Source: Candidatus Saccharimonadota bacterium (GTDB lineage Bacteria > Patescibacteriota > Saccharimonadia > Saccharimonadales > UBA4665). From it: a stretch of DNA of 49,925 nucleotides. Position 1 is the stretch's first letter. Every line of letters begins with the position of its first letter. The notes beneath the pieces are model-generated. The model was given only the letters and a program-made list of their open reading frames with translations. It was not told the DNA's origin and made no database searches. The position numbers and the translations under genes were made by a program. The stretch lies in assembly GCA_028286405.1 (NCBI GenBank), contig JAQBRP010000003.1:1-49925 (forward strand), written 5' to 3'. This document shows positions 34,576 through 44,267 of this stretch, piece after piece.

Positions 34576-35793
34576 ATGGACTTTGACGTCAAACAATTGG
34601 TGGTCGCGATTCGCGCCATCGCCGAAGAAAAGAACTTACCAGAAGAAACCGTACAGGATGCCGTTGAGCAAGCCCTGGCGGCTGCCTATCGCCGTGATTA
34701 CGGCGACCGCGAGCAAGAAATTCGCGTTGACATGAACCTAAACACCGGTGATGTTGATGCTTACATTTCGAAAGAAATTGTCGAAACGGTCGAAACACCA
34801 GCCTACGAGATTAGCCTGAGCGATGCTCAGGTAATGCGCAAAAACGCTCAGCTCGGCGAAACTATTGAAGTGCACGAAAAAGTTGAAAACTTTGGTCGTG
34901 TAGCAGCTCAAACTGCCAAGCAGGTTGTGTTACAGCGTCTGCGTGAAGCGGAACGCGAAATTGTGCTAGAAGAGTACGAAGATAAAATTGGTACCGTTAT
35001 TAACGCTACCGTTAGCCGTGTTGAGGGCAACATTGTACGCATCGACCTCGGTAAAGCCCAAGGTATCATGCCCCGCAGCGAGCAAATTCAGGGTGAGCGT
35101 TACTACCCCGGCCAACGCCTTAAAGTGTTCTTAAAGGATGTTGAGCGTGGCTTCCGTGGCCCACAGCTCGTTGTTAGCCGTGGCAATCGTGAATTTGTTG
35201 AATGGTTATTCCGTGGTGAAGTTCCCGAAATGGAAAGCGGTGCTGTCGAAATCAAGGGCTTGGCCCGTGAAGCCGGCGTCCGCAGCAAGATTGCTGTTTG
35301 GAGCAACGTCCCTGGCGTTGACCCGGTTGGAACCTTTGTTGGTGGCCACGGTACCCGTGTAAACGCGGTTATGAGTGAAATTGGCGAACAAGAAAAAATC
35401 GACATCATTGTATTTAGCGACAATATTTCTGACTACATCACCAACGCCCTGAGCCCAACGAAGGTCAGCAGCGTGAAGCTCGACGAAGCCAATAAGAAGG
35501 CTGTCGTACAAGTCCCTGAAGACCAGCTCAGCATTGCCATTGGTAAGGGCGGCCAGAACGTGCGTCTTGCCAGCAAGCTAACCGACTACGAGCTCGACAT
35601 CGAAGGCGACAAGCTGACACCAGCGCCTGTAGCTCAGCCCGAAAATCCTGAGGCTATCCCAACTGAAGCTGCACCAGCTCCAGTTGCCGCACCTGCCCAG
35701 GTTCAAAAGCAGAAGCCCCAGGCTCCCAAGCTGAAGAAGAAGAGCGAACTGGAAAACAGTCTGCTCGAAGCCATCGAAGAACACGGCGAATAG
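34576..35793 (+). CDS. nusA: Transcription elongation/termination factor NusA
   Basis: RNA-polymerase-binding factor controlling pausing, termination and antitermination (405 aa). N-terminal domain (VVAIRAIAEEKNLPEETVQDAVEQALAAAYRRDYG), S1 domain (IGTVINATVSRVEGNIVRIDLGKAQGIMPRSEQ), KH1 (GVRSKIAVWSNVPGVDPVGTFVG) and KH2 (LSIAIGKGGQNVRLASKLT), then a Pro/Ala-rich linker and lysine-rich tail. E. coli-type acidic repeats are missing. ATG 34576 is fixed by the AAAGGAAA ribosome binding site; the track start at 34450 runs back through the promoter and hairpin. No rimP precedes it and no infB follows, unlike the classical operon. Confidence 0.97.
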   Translation: MDFDVKQLVVAIRAIAEEKNLPEETVQDAVEQALAAAYRRDYGDREQEIRVDMNLNTGDVDAYISKEIVETVETPAYEISLSDAQVMRKNAQLGETIEVHEKVENFGRVAAQTAKQVVLQRLREAEREIVLEEYEDKIGTVINATVSRVEGNIVRIDLGKAQGIMPRSEQIQGERYYPGQRLKVFLKDVERGFRGPQLVVSRGNREFVEWLFRGEVPEMESGAVEIKGLAREAGVRSKIAVWSNVPGVDPVGTFVGGHGTRVNAVMSEIGEQEKIDIIVFSDNISDYITNALSPTKVSSVKLDEANKKAVVQVPEDQLSIAIGKGGQNVRLASKLTDYELDIEGDKLTPAPVAQPENPEAIPTEAAPAPVAAPAQVQKQKPQAPKLKKKSELENSLLEAIEEHGE

Positions 35794-35795
35794 AT

Positions 35796-36128
35796 ATGAC
35801 GGGCGAGGGCTGTCAGCTCAACGTATTGCGGCCGATTCGTCGTGGCCTCCCCGTTATCGTTGGACGCGAAAAACTCTCTCCTGAGTGTGAGAGTTGCCTT
35901 GTCCATGGCTTTTTACGTGCGCGGCTTGAAGATGAAGTCACGGTGAAGTATGTCCACGACATACCCCTGAAGGCTAAAGATGAGTGGAAAGGCATACGAC
36001 AGGCCGTAACGGTCGAGGGTGCTATGCGGCGTAGTAGTCGGGAGGTCTTTTCTTATAGCCCGCCAGATAAGCCCTCTGAGGTAATTATGGTTGAAGACTT
36101 TACGTTTGATTGCCGAGAAGTGGAGTAA
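35796..36128 (+). CDS. Orphan hypothetical protein downstream of nusA (110 aa)
   Basis: ORF starting 2 bp after the nusA stop and ending at the edge of the CIRCE element. Soluble, with a CxxC-type cluster (CESC near residue 32, plus a Cys near 6 and 106), basic N-terminus and acidic C-terminus. YlxR, the usual small protein after nusA, has a different signature, so I do not assign it. Co-transcription with nusA is likely. Shadow-free reading frame and tight spacing favour a real gene. Confidence 0.6.
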   Translation: MTGEGCQLNVLRPIRRGLPVIVGREKLSPECESCLVHGFLRARLEDEVTVKYVHDIPLKAKDEWKGIRQAVTVEGAMRRSSREVFSYSPPDKPSEVIMVEDFTFDCREVE

Positions 36129-36155
36129 TTAGCACTCTTGACGTGAGAGTGCTAA
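36129..36155. promoter_or_regulatory. CIRCE operator (HrcA binding site) upstream of clpC
   Basis: TTAGCACTC-N9-GAGTGCTAA, an exact match to the CIRCE consensus with the standard 9-bp spacer. HrcA repressor binds this element in the heat-shock regulons of many bacteria. Confidence 0.95.
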
Positions 36156-36166
36156 TTGGCTACGAT
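36138..36166 (+). promoter_or_regulatory. clpC promoter embedded in CIRCE
   Basis: TTGACG (36138-36143) lies in the CIRCE spacer and TACGAT (36161-36166) is 17 bp downstream, so HrcA bound to CIRCE would cover the -35 box. The transcript would have a leader of about 95 nt with an AAAGGTGG ribosome binding site. Confidence 0.7.
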
Positions 36167-36267
36167 AGATGTAGTGAATCGTATGCGCTCAGGGGAGCCA
36201 AAAGATACACATTTAACAAGAGGGAAAAGTCACAGCTTTCTCTCACAGAAAGGTGGTATAAAAAAGT

Positions 36268-38745
36268 ATGATGCCAAATTCACCAGACTTCCAAGAATTT
36301 TTGAATCATTTAACTAACAACGCGCTCAATAGCTTGAAGCACGCTGACGCCATTGCCCGTAGTTTTGGCAGCGCTTATGTTGGTACCGAGCATTTGCTGC
36401 TTGGCGTACTCGCCCAGGACTCTTCCATGGGTGCTAAGTTGCTGGAAGGCACCGGCGTAACACTCGACCGTGCTCGCATGGCCTTGAACCTAACACCTAA
36501 AACCCTAGTTATCAATATGGGTGCCAAAGGCCTCAGCGAAACCGCTAAGCTGACGCTGAAGATGGCCTACGATGTCGCCCAAGACTACGGCCAGGAATTC
36601 TGCGGCACGGAGCACATTCTGTACAGCATTTTGAGCCAGAAGAACGCTCGGGCCACAATTTTGCTGCGCGACATGAACGTTGACGTTGACGGCCTCAACT
36701 CCGAGATGGAGCACTTCCTAAACCGCCAGCAATACGAAGAAAACGATACCGAAGCCGGTAGCCGCCGCCGTGGCAAAAAGGCCAAAAAAACTGCCCTGGA
36801 CTTCTTTGGTACTGACTTAACCGTGCAGGCCCGCGAAGGCAAACTCGATCCGGTAGTCGGTCGTGAAAACCAAATCCGCCGGGTAATTACTATTTTGAAC
36901 CGTCGTACCAAAAACAACCCAGTGCTGATTGGTGAGCCCGGCGTTGGTAAAACGGCTATTGTAGAAGGCCTGGCCCAGCGCATTGTGGCCGAAGACGTCC
37001 CCGACAGCCTGCTCGACAAGCGTATTATTATGCTCGACCTGGCTGGCATGATTGCCGGCACTAAGTACCGTGGTGAATTTGAAGAGCGCCTTAAAAAGGT
37101 AATGGGCGAGCTCGAAAAAGACAAGAAGACCATTATATTCATTGATGAACTGCACCTGATTGTTGGTGCTGGGGCTGCCGAAGGTGCCATGGACGCTGGC
37201 AACATTCTAAAACCAGCGTTGGCTCGTGGCCGTATTCAGCTGATTGGTGCCACGACTACTGCCGAGTACACCAAGCACATCGAAAAGGATGCCGCTCTGG
37301 AACGTCGTTTCCAGCCAATTCAAGTGCCCGAAACCTCGCCATCGGAAACCTTGGCCATTCTAAAGGGCTTGCGTAAGCACTACGAAGCCTTCCACGGTGT
37401 AAAAATTAGTGACGAAGTGCTAGAAGACACCGTGAACTTGGCAAAGCGGTACATCCAGGATCGCTATATGCCCGACAAAGCTATCGATTTACTCGACGAA
37501 ACAGGCGCTCACTTGCGAGTCGACAAGGGCAAGACCACGCCCGAAGTTCGCAAGCTGCAAAAGGAACTAAAACTGGTCAATACCCGCATCGACGAAGCGG
37601 TTGATGCCGAAAACTATGAGCAAGCTGCTCAACATAAGACCCGTGCTTCGCAGATTCACGAGGAGCTGAACAAACTATACGATTCCGGCAAGCAACAAAG
37701 GCGAATTACCATGAATAGCGAAGACCTGGCCGATGTAGTCGCCCGTATTACTGGTGTGCCCGTGAAGAAGGTGATCCGCTCGGAAGCTAAGTACTTACTG
37801 ACGCTCGAAAAAACACTGGCTAAATACGTTATTGGGCAAGAAGAAGCCGTTACCGCTGTATCGAAAGCCGTGCGCCGTAATCGTAGCGGTATTGGCAGCG
37901 AAAAGCGCCCAATTGGCTCATTTATTTTCCTAGGTCCAACTGGTGTTGGTAAAACCGAACTGGCGCGCGTCCTGGCTCGCGAATTCTTCGGCAGCGAAAA
38001 CAACATGGTTAAGATTGATATGTCCGAATTTGGCGAGCACCACAATGTGTCGCGCCTAGTTGGTGCTCCAGCTGGCTATGTTGGCTACGACGAAGGCGGT
38101 CAGCTGACCGACAAAATTCGCCGCCAGCCATACAGCCTGGTGCTGTTCGACGAAATCGAAAAAGCCCACCCTGATGTGTTCAACATGATGCTCCAGATTA
38201 TGGAAGATGGCTACTTGACCGACGCCAAGGGCCGTCGCATCGACTTTACTAATACTATTGTCATCATGACCAGTAACATCGGTGCCGACAAGCTGCAAAA
38301 AGAAGCCAGCTTTGGCTTTAGTGCCAGTCGTGGCAAAGGCCTGAAGGAGCTTGACGAGCTACACCAAGCTAACGAAAGCCGGGTACGCGAAGAACTCAAG
38401 AAGCTGCTGCGCCCTGAGTTATTGAACCGTATCGACAAGACCATCGTCTTCCGCGCCCTGACTAAAAAAGACATTTTCAAGATTATTGATCTGCAAATTG
38501 ACGAGCTCAAGACTCGCTTGCAGCGCAAAGGCCTGAGCGTGCAACTAACGGCCGCCGCCAAGCAATACTTACTGGAGCACGGCTATGATCCACACAATGG
38601 TGTGCGTCCGTTGCGTCGCCTAATTCAAGACACCATTGAAGACCATGTGGCCCTCGACTTACTGGAAGACAAATACAGTAAGGGCGACATTGTGCAGGTA
38701 GCCGCTAAGAGTGGTGAGCTGTCCTACGTTACAGCTAACGAATAG
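36268..38745 (+). CDS. clpC: ATP-dependent Clp protease ATPase subunit ClpC
   Basis: Hsp100 unfoldase (825 aa). Clp N-repeat domain (about 1-150), first AAA+ with Walker A GEPGVGKT at 222-229 and IIFIDELH, a short middle region with a UVR-like segment ([20 protein letters not shown]), second AAA+ with Walker A GPTGVGKT at about 556, and the ClpP-docking loop near 681 reading SFGFSA. The short middle domain and the docking tripeptide favour ClpC over ClpB. Two ATGs are adjacent (36268, 36271). Regulated by the CIRCE/HrcA element upstream; no hrcA or clpP lies in the window. Confidence 0.95.
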   Translation: MMPNSPDFQEFLNHLTNNALNSLKHADAIARSFGSAYVGTEHLLLGVLAQDSSMGAKLLEGTGVTLDRARMALNLTPKTLVINMGAKGLSETAKLTLKMAYDVAQDYGQEFCGTEHILYSILSQKNARATILLRDMNVDVDGLNSEMEHFLNRQQYEENDTEAGSRRRGKKAKKTALDFFGTDLTVQAREGKLDPVVGRENQIRRVITILNRRTKNNPVLIGEPGVGKTAIVEGLAQRIVAEDVPDSLLDKRIIMLDLAGMIAGTKYRGEFEERLKKVMGELEKDKKTIIFIDELHLIVGAGAAEGAMDAGNILKPALARGRIQLIGATTTAEYTKHIEKDAALERRFQPIQVPETSPSETLAILKGLRKHYEAFHGVKISDEVLEDTVNLAKRYIQDRYMPDKAIDLLDETGAHLRVDKGKTTPEVRKLQKELKLVNTRIDEAVDAENYEQAAQHKTRASQIHEELNKLYDSGKQQRRITMNSEDLADVVARITGVPVKKVIRSEAKYLLTLEKTLAKYVIGQEEAVTAVSKAVRRNRSGIGSEKRPIGSFIFLGPTGVGKTELARVLAREFFGSENNMVKIDMSEFGEHHNVSRLVGAPAGYVGYDEGGQLTDKIRRQPYSLVLFDEIEKAHPDVFNMMLQIMEDGYLTDAKGRRIDFTNTIVIMTSNIGADKLQKEASFGFSASRGKGLKELDELHQANESRVREELKKLLRPELLNRIDKTIVFRALTKKDIFKIIDLQIDELKTRLQRKGLSVQLTAAAKQYLLEHGYDPHNGVRPLRRLIQDTIEDHVALDLLEDKYSKGDIVQVAAKSGELSYVTANE

Positions 38746-38770
38746 CCGCTGAAATGCTACTATAGTAGCA

Positions 38771-39766
38771 ATGAAACCCACGGTAGCGACCAAACATCGT
38801 AGAGCCTCCCGGGCCACGGGCATTACTGTACTAGTTCTGCTTGCCTTGGTGCTGGGTGGCTGGTGGCAGCGGCAAGCTATGTACGACTGGCTAAGGCTGT
38901 ACAACTACACACCCTCGACTACCGCGGCCCAGTTGGCGACCGACGGTACCATGACCGATTACGCCCGGCACGTGTACTATGTAAACCATCCAGAGCTTAA
39001 AGAGCGCTCCAGCTTTTCGTCTTTCTGTAGCACTGGCACCGAGCAAACGGTGGTGTTGGGCTGCTACAAGGGCGGCCAGCGTGGCATTTACTTGCTGCAG
39101 GTGACCAATGCCGAGCTCGCCGGTATTCAACAAGTTACAGCGGCTCACGAAATGCTGCACGCCGCCTATGAGCGCCTGGATAGTGGCGAGCGTCAGCGTG
39201 TCGACAGCTTGCTCGAAGATTACTACCACAACCAGCTTACCGACGAAACCATTAAGCAAACCATCGAAGACTATAAAAAGACTGAGCCCAATGACTTGGT
39301 CAATGAAATGCATTCTATTTTTGGGACGCAGATTGCCACGCTGCCTACCGAACTCAATGAATACTACAAGCAGTATTTCACCGATCGCAGCAAGGTGACC
39401 GGCTACTACGGCTCGTATGAGCAGGCCTTCACTAGCCGTCAGCAGCAAATCAAACAGAGCGACACGCAGCTTAACAGCTGGAAAACCCAAATTGATCAAC
39501 TGGAAGCTGACGTTAAGTCGCAGCAAGCCGATCTACAAGATCGCCGCAACACGCTCAACCGCTACAAAGCCAATGGTGACGCCGAGGCCTATAACAACGG
39601 CGTTGACGGCTTTAACGCGGCTGTGGTGAGTTATAACACCAATGTGACGCGCTTACAGAACCTCATTGCCGACTACAATCGCTTGGTAGAGCAGCGTAAC
39701 AGCATTGCCTTTGAAGAGCGCCAGCTGGTGCAGTCGCTGAGTTCCTCAGGCATTCAGCAACAGTGA
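38771..39766 (+). CDS. Membrane-anchored HEMLH putative metallopeptidase with coiled-coil tail
   Basis: 331-aa protein with an N-terminal membrane anchor (about residues 17-32, ITVLVLLALVLGGWW). The extracellular part has two Cys in FCSTGTEQTVVLGC, then AAHEMLHAAYERL, a zinc-binding HExxH motif, with a candidate third ligand in NEMHSIFG about 50 residues later, as in gluzincins. From about 225 on, Gln/Asp/Leu-rich repeats (QLEADVKSQQADLQDRRN) predict a long coiled coil. Family not recognised. TACTAT/TATAGT overlap a -10 position 4-7 nt before the ATG, with no Shine-Dalgarno. Confidence 0.75.
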   Translation: MKPTVATKHRRASRATGITVLVLLALVLGGWWQRQAMYDWLRLYNYTPSTTAAQLATDGTMTDYARHVYYVNHPELKERSSFSSFCSTGTEQTVVLGCYKGGQRGIYLLQVTNAELAGIQQVTAAHEMLHAAYERLDSGERQRVDSLLEDYYHNQLTDETIKQTIEDYKKTEPNDLVNEMHSIFGTQIATLPTELNEYYKQYFTDRSKVTGYYGSYEQAFTSRQQQIKQSDTQLNSWKTQIDQLEADVKSQQADLQDRRNTLNRYKANGDAEAYNNGVDGFNAAVVSYNTNVTRLQNLIADYNRLVEQRNSIAFEERQLVQSLSSSGIQQQ

Positions 39767-39779
39767 TACACTAGATTAT

Positions 39780-41129
39780 ATGGCTAAAAAGGCGGCAGTA
39801 AGATACGTTTGTAGTAATTGTGGTGAGCCGAGCTCTAGTTGGAGCGGGCGCTGCCCGCACTGTGGCGAGTGGAACACGCTCGAGGAGCAAATTGCGCCTT
39901 CGGCGCTAGCTGCAGTTGCTAACAGTGGTCATAAACTAGCCGCCCAAGACATTGCGGTTGTTGCCAAGCGACGTGAAGACCGTTTGGTGAGCGGCATCGC
40001 CGAAGTGGACGACGTGCTCGGTGGCGGTATTGTACCGGGGAGCGTTACGTTATTGGCAGGTCAGCCGGGCATCGGTAAAAGTACGCTGTTGTTGCAGTTT
40101 GCCCACGCTTTATCAAAAACCGCTAAAGTCCTGTACGTTAGCGGCGAAGAGTCAGCCCATCAAGTTGCCTCACGGGCCGAGCGCTTGGGCGCTGGCAGTA
40201 AAACGCTCAAACTGGCCACTAGTACTTCGGCGGATGACATCGCAGCAACCGTCGCCAGCGGCGAGTACCAACTAATCGTTATTGATTCTATTCAAACCCT
40301 GAGCTGTTCGGCGATTGCCTCGGCCGCTGGTAGTGTCTCGCAAATTACCAATAGCACTCAGCTTCTGACCGCGGCCGCAAAGCAGTCAAACACAGCGCTA
40401 TTACTTGTTGGTCACGTGACTAAGGAAGGCTCAATTGCTGGGCCAAAAGTACTGGAGCACGTGGTTGATGCCGTGCTACAGCTGGAAGGTGACCGCTATG
40501 GCGGCTTCAAAATACTGCGGGCCGTAAAGAATCGTTTCGGCTCAACTAATGAGGCTGGTATTTTTGAAATGGTTAACGAAGGTCTACAGCCAGTCAGTAA
40601 TCCGTCGGCCGCATTGCTGGCGGAACGCCAAGTAACCGACGGCTCAATCGTATTGGCAACGCTGGAAGGTACCCGACCACTACTGGTTGAAGTTCAGGCC
40701 TTAGTAAATAAGACCAGCTATGGCTACCCTAAGCGAGCCGCCAGCGGCATGGACCTGAACCGGCTAAACCTGCTGGTAGCCATGCTAGAGCGTCGTACCA
40801 AGCTGAACTTGGCCGAGTATGACATATATATCAATATTGTGGGCGGCATTCGTTTGCAAGAGCCAGCAGCTGATCTAGCTGTTTGTTTAGCCATCGGCTC
40901 GGCGGCGCGTGGTTTGCAGCTAAAGTCGAACGCTGTGGTGTTTGGTGAAGTTGGCTTGTCGGGCGAAGTGCGGCATGTTCCACATATCGAAAAACGTATC
41001 GCTGAGGCACGTAAGATGGGCTTTGAGGCCGCTATTGGCCCAGTCGACAAGCAGGCCAGTAAAAAACCAACCTTCTTGCACGGTGTGCCTGATGTGCGCA
41101 GCGCGTTAAATCAGTTTCTAGAAAAGTAG
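39780..41129 (+). CDS. radA: DNA repair protein RadA (Sms)
   Basis: RecA-like branch-migration helicase used in recombination (449 aa). N-terminal C4 zinc finger (CSNCGEPSSSWSGRCPHCGEW), Walker A GQPGIGKSTLL near residue 94, the RadA-specific KNRFGS motif, and the C-terminal Lon-like domain (NLLVAMLERRTKLNLAEYD, VVFGEVGLSGEVRHV). TACACT (39767-39772) is 7 nt before the ATG. It follows the HEMLH protein by 13 bp but likely has its own leaderless start. Confidence 0.97.
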   Translation: MAKKAAVRYVCSNCGEPSSSWSGRCPHCGEWNTLEEQIAPSALAAVANSGHKLAAQDIAVVAKRREDRLVSGIAEVDDVLGGGIVPGSVTLLAGQPGIGKSTLLLQFAHALSKTAKVLYVSGEESAHQVASRAERLGAGSKTLKLATSTSADDIAATVASGEYQLIVIDSIQTLSCSAIASAAGSVSQITNSTQLLTAAAKQSNTALLLVGHVTKEGSIAGPKVLEHVVDAVLQLEGDRYGGFKILRAVKNRFGSTNEAGIFEMVNEGLQPVSNPSAALLAERQVTDGSIVLATLEGTRPLLVEVQALVNKTSYGYPKRAASGMDLNRLNLLVAMLERRTKLNLAEYDIYINIVGGIRLQEPAADLAVCLAIGSAARGLQLKSNAVVFGEVGLSGEVRHVPHIEKRIAEARKMGFEAAIGPVDKQASKKPTFLHGVPDVRSALNQFLEK

Positions 41130-41135
41130 TTTTGA

Positions 41136-41166
41136 GCTAGCCGCGTCGGCTAGCGGCGTGCGGTTT
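41136..41166. terminator. Hairpin between convergent radA and PBP genes
   Basis: GCTAGCC-GCGTC-GGCTAGC is a perfect 7-bp stem. On the plus strand an alternative CCGC/GCGG pairing is followed directly by TTTTT, which would end radA transcripts. It overlaps the last codons of the PBP gene. Confidence 0.4.
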
Positions 41167-44127
41167 TTGCTTGTTCTTGTTGCCAGCGGGGCCAGGGCCG
41201 CTGGTGGTTTGTTGGGCACCGCGTTGGAAGCTGGCTAGGTTGGCGTTGGAGTTATTGGTCATGCCGGTCTGGGGTGCAGCAATGGCGTTGACGCTCGTGC
41301 TGGTGGTAGCTTCGTACAGAACACTGTCGGTTACGGTTCCGGTTATAGATACCGTGCCGCTGGTGGTCGGTTTGTAGTAGAAGGTTTTGGTGCTTGGGGA
41401 GTCGCTGACACCTTGGGTGCCTATGACGGTGCCATTGACGCTAACACTAACTGTTCCGCCAAAGGCAGTGCCGCCAAGTGGGTGGGTGCCTTGGCTGGCT
41501 ACAACGGTTATCGTACAACCTTGGCCGGCGTTGGCCGTGCTGTTACAGGGATCGTCGGCCGTCAGGGTGATTGATGGCTTAGCATCGTCACAATTGTGGA
41601 CATTATCGTTGGTAGCCGCAGCGGTGCTGCTACTGTCGGCCGCCTTGCCGACTGGGTAGAATTCGTCAGCTGAGAAGTTGTTGTCGTTAGCACCGCCCAC
41701 GTCTTGCTTGGCAGCGGGAGGGGTACAGCTGGTGGCCAATCCACCAGATACCTTGTCAATGGTGGCAGTGCTGGAGGCACCAGACTTAGCTACATACCAT
41801 GAGGGAAAGAGGTCTGGCGATGGTCCAGGCTCGACAGAGCTAAGGCCAACGTGGGTGCGTTGTACGTAAGCACTTTCTGCTTTAATGCTCGATGGCTGTG
41901 TCCAGTTAACTGGCTTCGTGTTGAGCTTGGTGAGCGCTTCTTTCATCCAGCCTTGCGTGAGGGGGGCAGTCATGGCTTCCATGCCGCCAGGGTTCATTTC
42001 TACGTTGCGGGTGTGGTGTCCGACCCAGCTGGCTACGGCATACTGGGTATTCCAGGAGGCCATCAGACCATCGAAGTTGAAGTTGGTGGTACCGGTTTTA
42101 ACAGCTATCTTCCAACCATTCCAGTTCTGAATTTTGTAGTTTGGCCGTAAGTAGCTGGCTTTTGGGTCGCTTAAGATGTCGTTAATGATATAGGCCGTGT
42201 CTTCCTTAATTACTTGCTTGGCCTTCGGCTGCGTCCACTTGTAAATGCTCTTGTTGGAAGAGTCAGTGATGTTCAGGATGTACGTCAGTGGAATTTGTTG
42301 TCCCATGCGGGCAAAGGTAGCCAGACCGTTAACGTGCTCGTCAAGGTGCAGGTAGGCACCGTCACCAATGGCCGAGGAGCCAAAGCATTGCTTTTGGTCG
42401 GACTTACTGCCAATACGGACGTCGGTACCGCTCTTGTAGCACTTGTAGGCGTTGTCATCGCCCATCATGGCGTTGGCGGTCGAGATGGTCTTGTTGATGG
42501 ATTTAACGCGGTCCTGGCTCTTGTCGTTTGGTATGGCGCTGAGCATGGCCTTTTGGGCGGTAACGTTACGCGAACCAGCCAGCGCGTAGCGAATACTGAG
42601 GGCGCCGGGGTAACGGAAGTCGTAGTCAGTCAAACAGTTGCCACCGTCTTTGGGTTTGGCTTTGTTGGTACATGGGTAGCCCGGAATTGGAGACTGGACG
42701 TCGTAGAGCACCGAGCCGGCACCAGCATTGGTGTGGTTTTCAATAAAGGTCGCGTAGTCGTAGGGCTTAAAGCTGGAGCCGGGCGAAATGTTTAACTGGG
42801 CGTAGTTCAGCTCGCCGAATTCGGGGTTGGTGAAGTCCTGTCCACCGACCAACATAACCATCTGGCCAGTTTTGACGTCTTGAGCGGCCATAGCTTCGGT
42901 ATCGCCTTTGTACTTCTTGACGTTCGCCAGGTTCTTGAGCGCCAGGTTTTCGGCAGTTGTCTGTAAGTCCATGTTCACGGTAGTGGTGACTTTCCAGCCG
43001 CCACGAGCAACGGTTTCAGCACCATACTTTTCTTCGAGTTCTTGCTTGGCAGCCAAAACGAAGTAGGGCGCTTTCATATTGCTGAACTTGGAGCTGAGTG
43101 GTTTCACTTGGGCCAAAACATCAACGGCTTTGGCTTCTTCGGCTTGAGCTTTTGTAATGTAGCCCTGCTCAACCATTAAATCAAGAATGTAGTGCTGGCG
43201 ACCGAGTAAGCCCTCCTCGTTAAAGGTACCGCCAGCTGATGGGTTAAATCGGGGGCTGCTGTAGGGCGAAAAGCGACTGGGCGACTTTGGGATGGCGGCT
43301 AGCATAGAGGCTTGGGCCAGTGTTAGGCTCTTGGCGTCAGTGCCAAAGTAGTCACGGGCGGCCGACTCAGCACCGTATTCAATACCACCGTACGGTGCAA
43401 TATTAAGGTAGCCGGTCAGAATGTCGTTCTTGGTGTATTCGCGCTCCATTTCGACGGCCAGAATTAATTCCTTCACCTTGCGCGAAATGGTTCGGTCATT
43501 GGTCCAGTTTTCGTTGAGCTTAACCAGCTGCTGGGTAATGGTCGAACCACCCTGCAGGCTACCCCCACTATTGGTGACATCATTAATAGCAGCACGCATA
43601 ATGCCACGGACGTCAAAGGCACCTTCGTTATAAAAGTTCTTGTCTTCAATGGCGATGGTGGCGTTCTTTAGATAGTCGGTGATTTGATCACTTTTAACCG
43701 GGATACGCTTAACAGCGTCATAGTCCTGCCACAGTACGGTTTGGCCGGTGCGGTCATAATAGGTAATGCTGCCGCCGAGGTTGCCGCCAGAGATATCTTT
43801 AATTTTAGGTAGATCCTTACGAAAGTAGGCAAACAGCCCAACCGTTAAGAAGAAACAAACCACAATGCTGACACCAATAATCTTGAGCGCCATAATACCG
43901 CCTTCGCGGCTAAACCAGTAGGCGGCCACACGCTTGGGTTGCAAGCGGTAGGCAATACGCTTCCAGCGTTCTTTAGGCAGGGTGCTTAAGTATTCAGCAC
44001 GCGCCGCAGCACGACCCTGGCGCTTGGCCTTGCGGCGATCGCTTAAGCTGCTGTTTAACTTGATGCTATTTTTACCGTAGCTGGAACTGGAGCGCCGACG
44101 ACCGGTCGGGCCTTTTGGTTTGTTCAT
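41137..44127 (-). CDS. Class A penicillin-binding protein (PBP1-type)
   Basis: Bifunctional peptidoglycan synthase (996 aa). Basic cytoplasmic tail of about 75 residues, one membrane segment (79-102), GT51 glycosyltransferase domain with catalytic EDKNFYNEGAFDVRGI at about 161 and GGSTITQQLVK, then the transpeptidase with SxxK in PGSSFKPYDY, SRN in AGSRNVTAQ and KTG in VKTGTTNFNFD. The C-terminal 200 residues hold an Ig-like beta domain and a Gln/Asn/Gly-rich tail. Length is above the usual 700-850 because of this extension. A reverse-strand TATAAT (44169-44164) and AAGGGGTG ribosome binding site precede the ATG. Confidence 0.95.
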   Translation of the reverse strand: MNKPKGPTGRRRSSSSYGKNSIKLNSSLSDRRKAKRQGRAAARAEYLSTLPKERWKRIAYRLQPKRVAAYWFSREGGIMALKIIGVSIVVCFFLTVGLFAYFRKDLPKIKDISGGNLGGSITYYDRTGQTVLWQDYDAVKRIPVKSDQITDYLKNATIAIEDKNFYNEGAFDVRGIMRAAINDVTNSGGSLQGGSTITQQLVKLNENWTNDRTISRKVKELILAVEMEREYTKNDILTGYLNIAPYGGIEYGAESAARDYFGTDAKSLTLAQASMLAAIPKSPSRFSPYSSPRFNPSAGGTFNEEGLLGRQHYILDLMVEQGYITKAQAEEAKAVDVLAQVKPLSSKFSNMKAPYFVLAAKQELEEKYGAETVARGGWKVTTTVNMDLQTTAENLALKNLANVKKYKGDTEAMAAQDVKTGQMVMLVGGQDFTNPEFGELNYAQLNISPGSSFKPYDYATFIENHTNAGAGSVLYDVQSPIPGYPCTNKAKPKDGGNCLTDYDFRYPGALSIRYALAGSRNVTAQKAMLSAIPNDKSQDRVKSINKTISTANAMMGDDNAYKCYKSGTDVRIGSKSDQKQCFGSSAIGDGAYLHLDEHVNGLATFARMGQQIPLTYILNITDSSNKSIYKWTQPKAKQVIKEDTAYIINDILSDPKASYLRPNYKIQNWNGWKIAVKTGTTNFNFDGLMASWNTQYAVASWVGHHTRNVEMNPGGMEAMTAPLTQGWMKEALTKLNTKPVNWTQPSSIKAESAYVQRTHVGLSSVEPGPSPDLFPSWYVAKSGASSTATIDKVSGGLATSCTPPAAKQDVGGANDNNFSADEFYPVGKAADSSSTAAATNDNVHNCDDAKPSITLTADDPCNSTANAGQGCTITVVASQGTHPLGGTAFGGTVSVSVNGTVIGTQGVSDSPSTKTFYYKPTTSGTVSITGTVTDSVLYEATTSTSVNAIAAPQTGMTNNSNANLASFQRGAQQTTSGPGPAGNKNKQKPHAASRRG

Positions 44128-44267
44128 GTATGTTGCACCCCTTGTGTCATGAAATCTGTAAGCATTATAGCAAAGCTAGTTCAAAACATGCTCATAATTT
44201 TTATGGTTTCTCAGCCTTTGCTCAGGTGGCGTGGCGAACGATATTTCTGTTAACTTTCACGCGCACT

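Noticed and set aside
38891-39526. 211-aa minus-strand ORF opposite the HEMLH protein
   Set aside because: Antisense shadow; the plus-strand frame has membrane anchor, HExxH motif and upstream -10 box.
42214-42795. 193-aa plus-strand ORF inside the PBP gene
   Set aside because: It is antisense to the transpeptidase domain, which has intact motifs; the valine/glycine-rich translation is a typical shadow.
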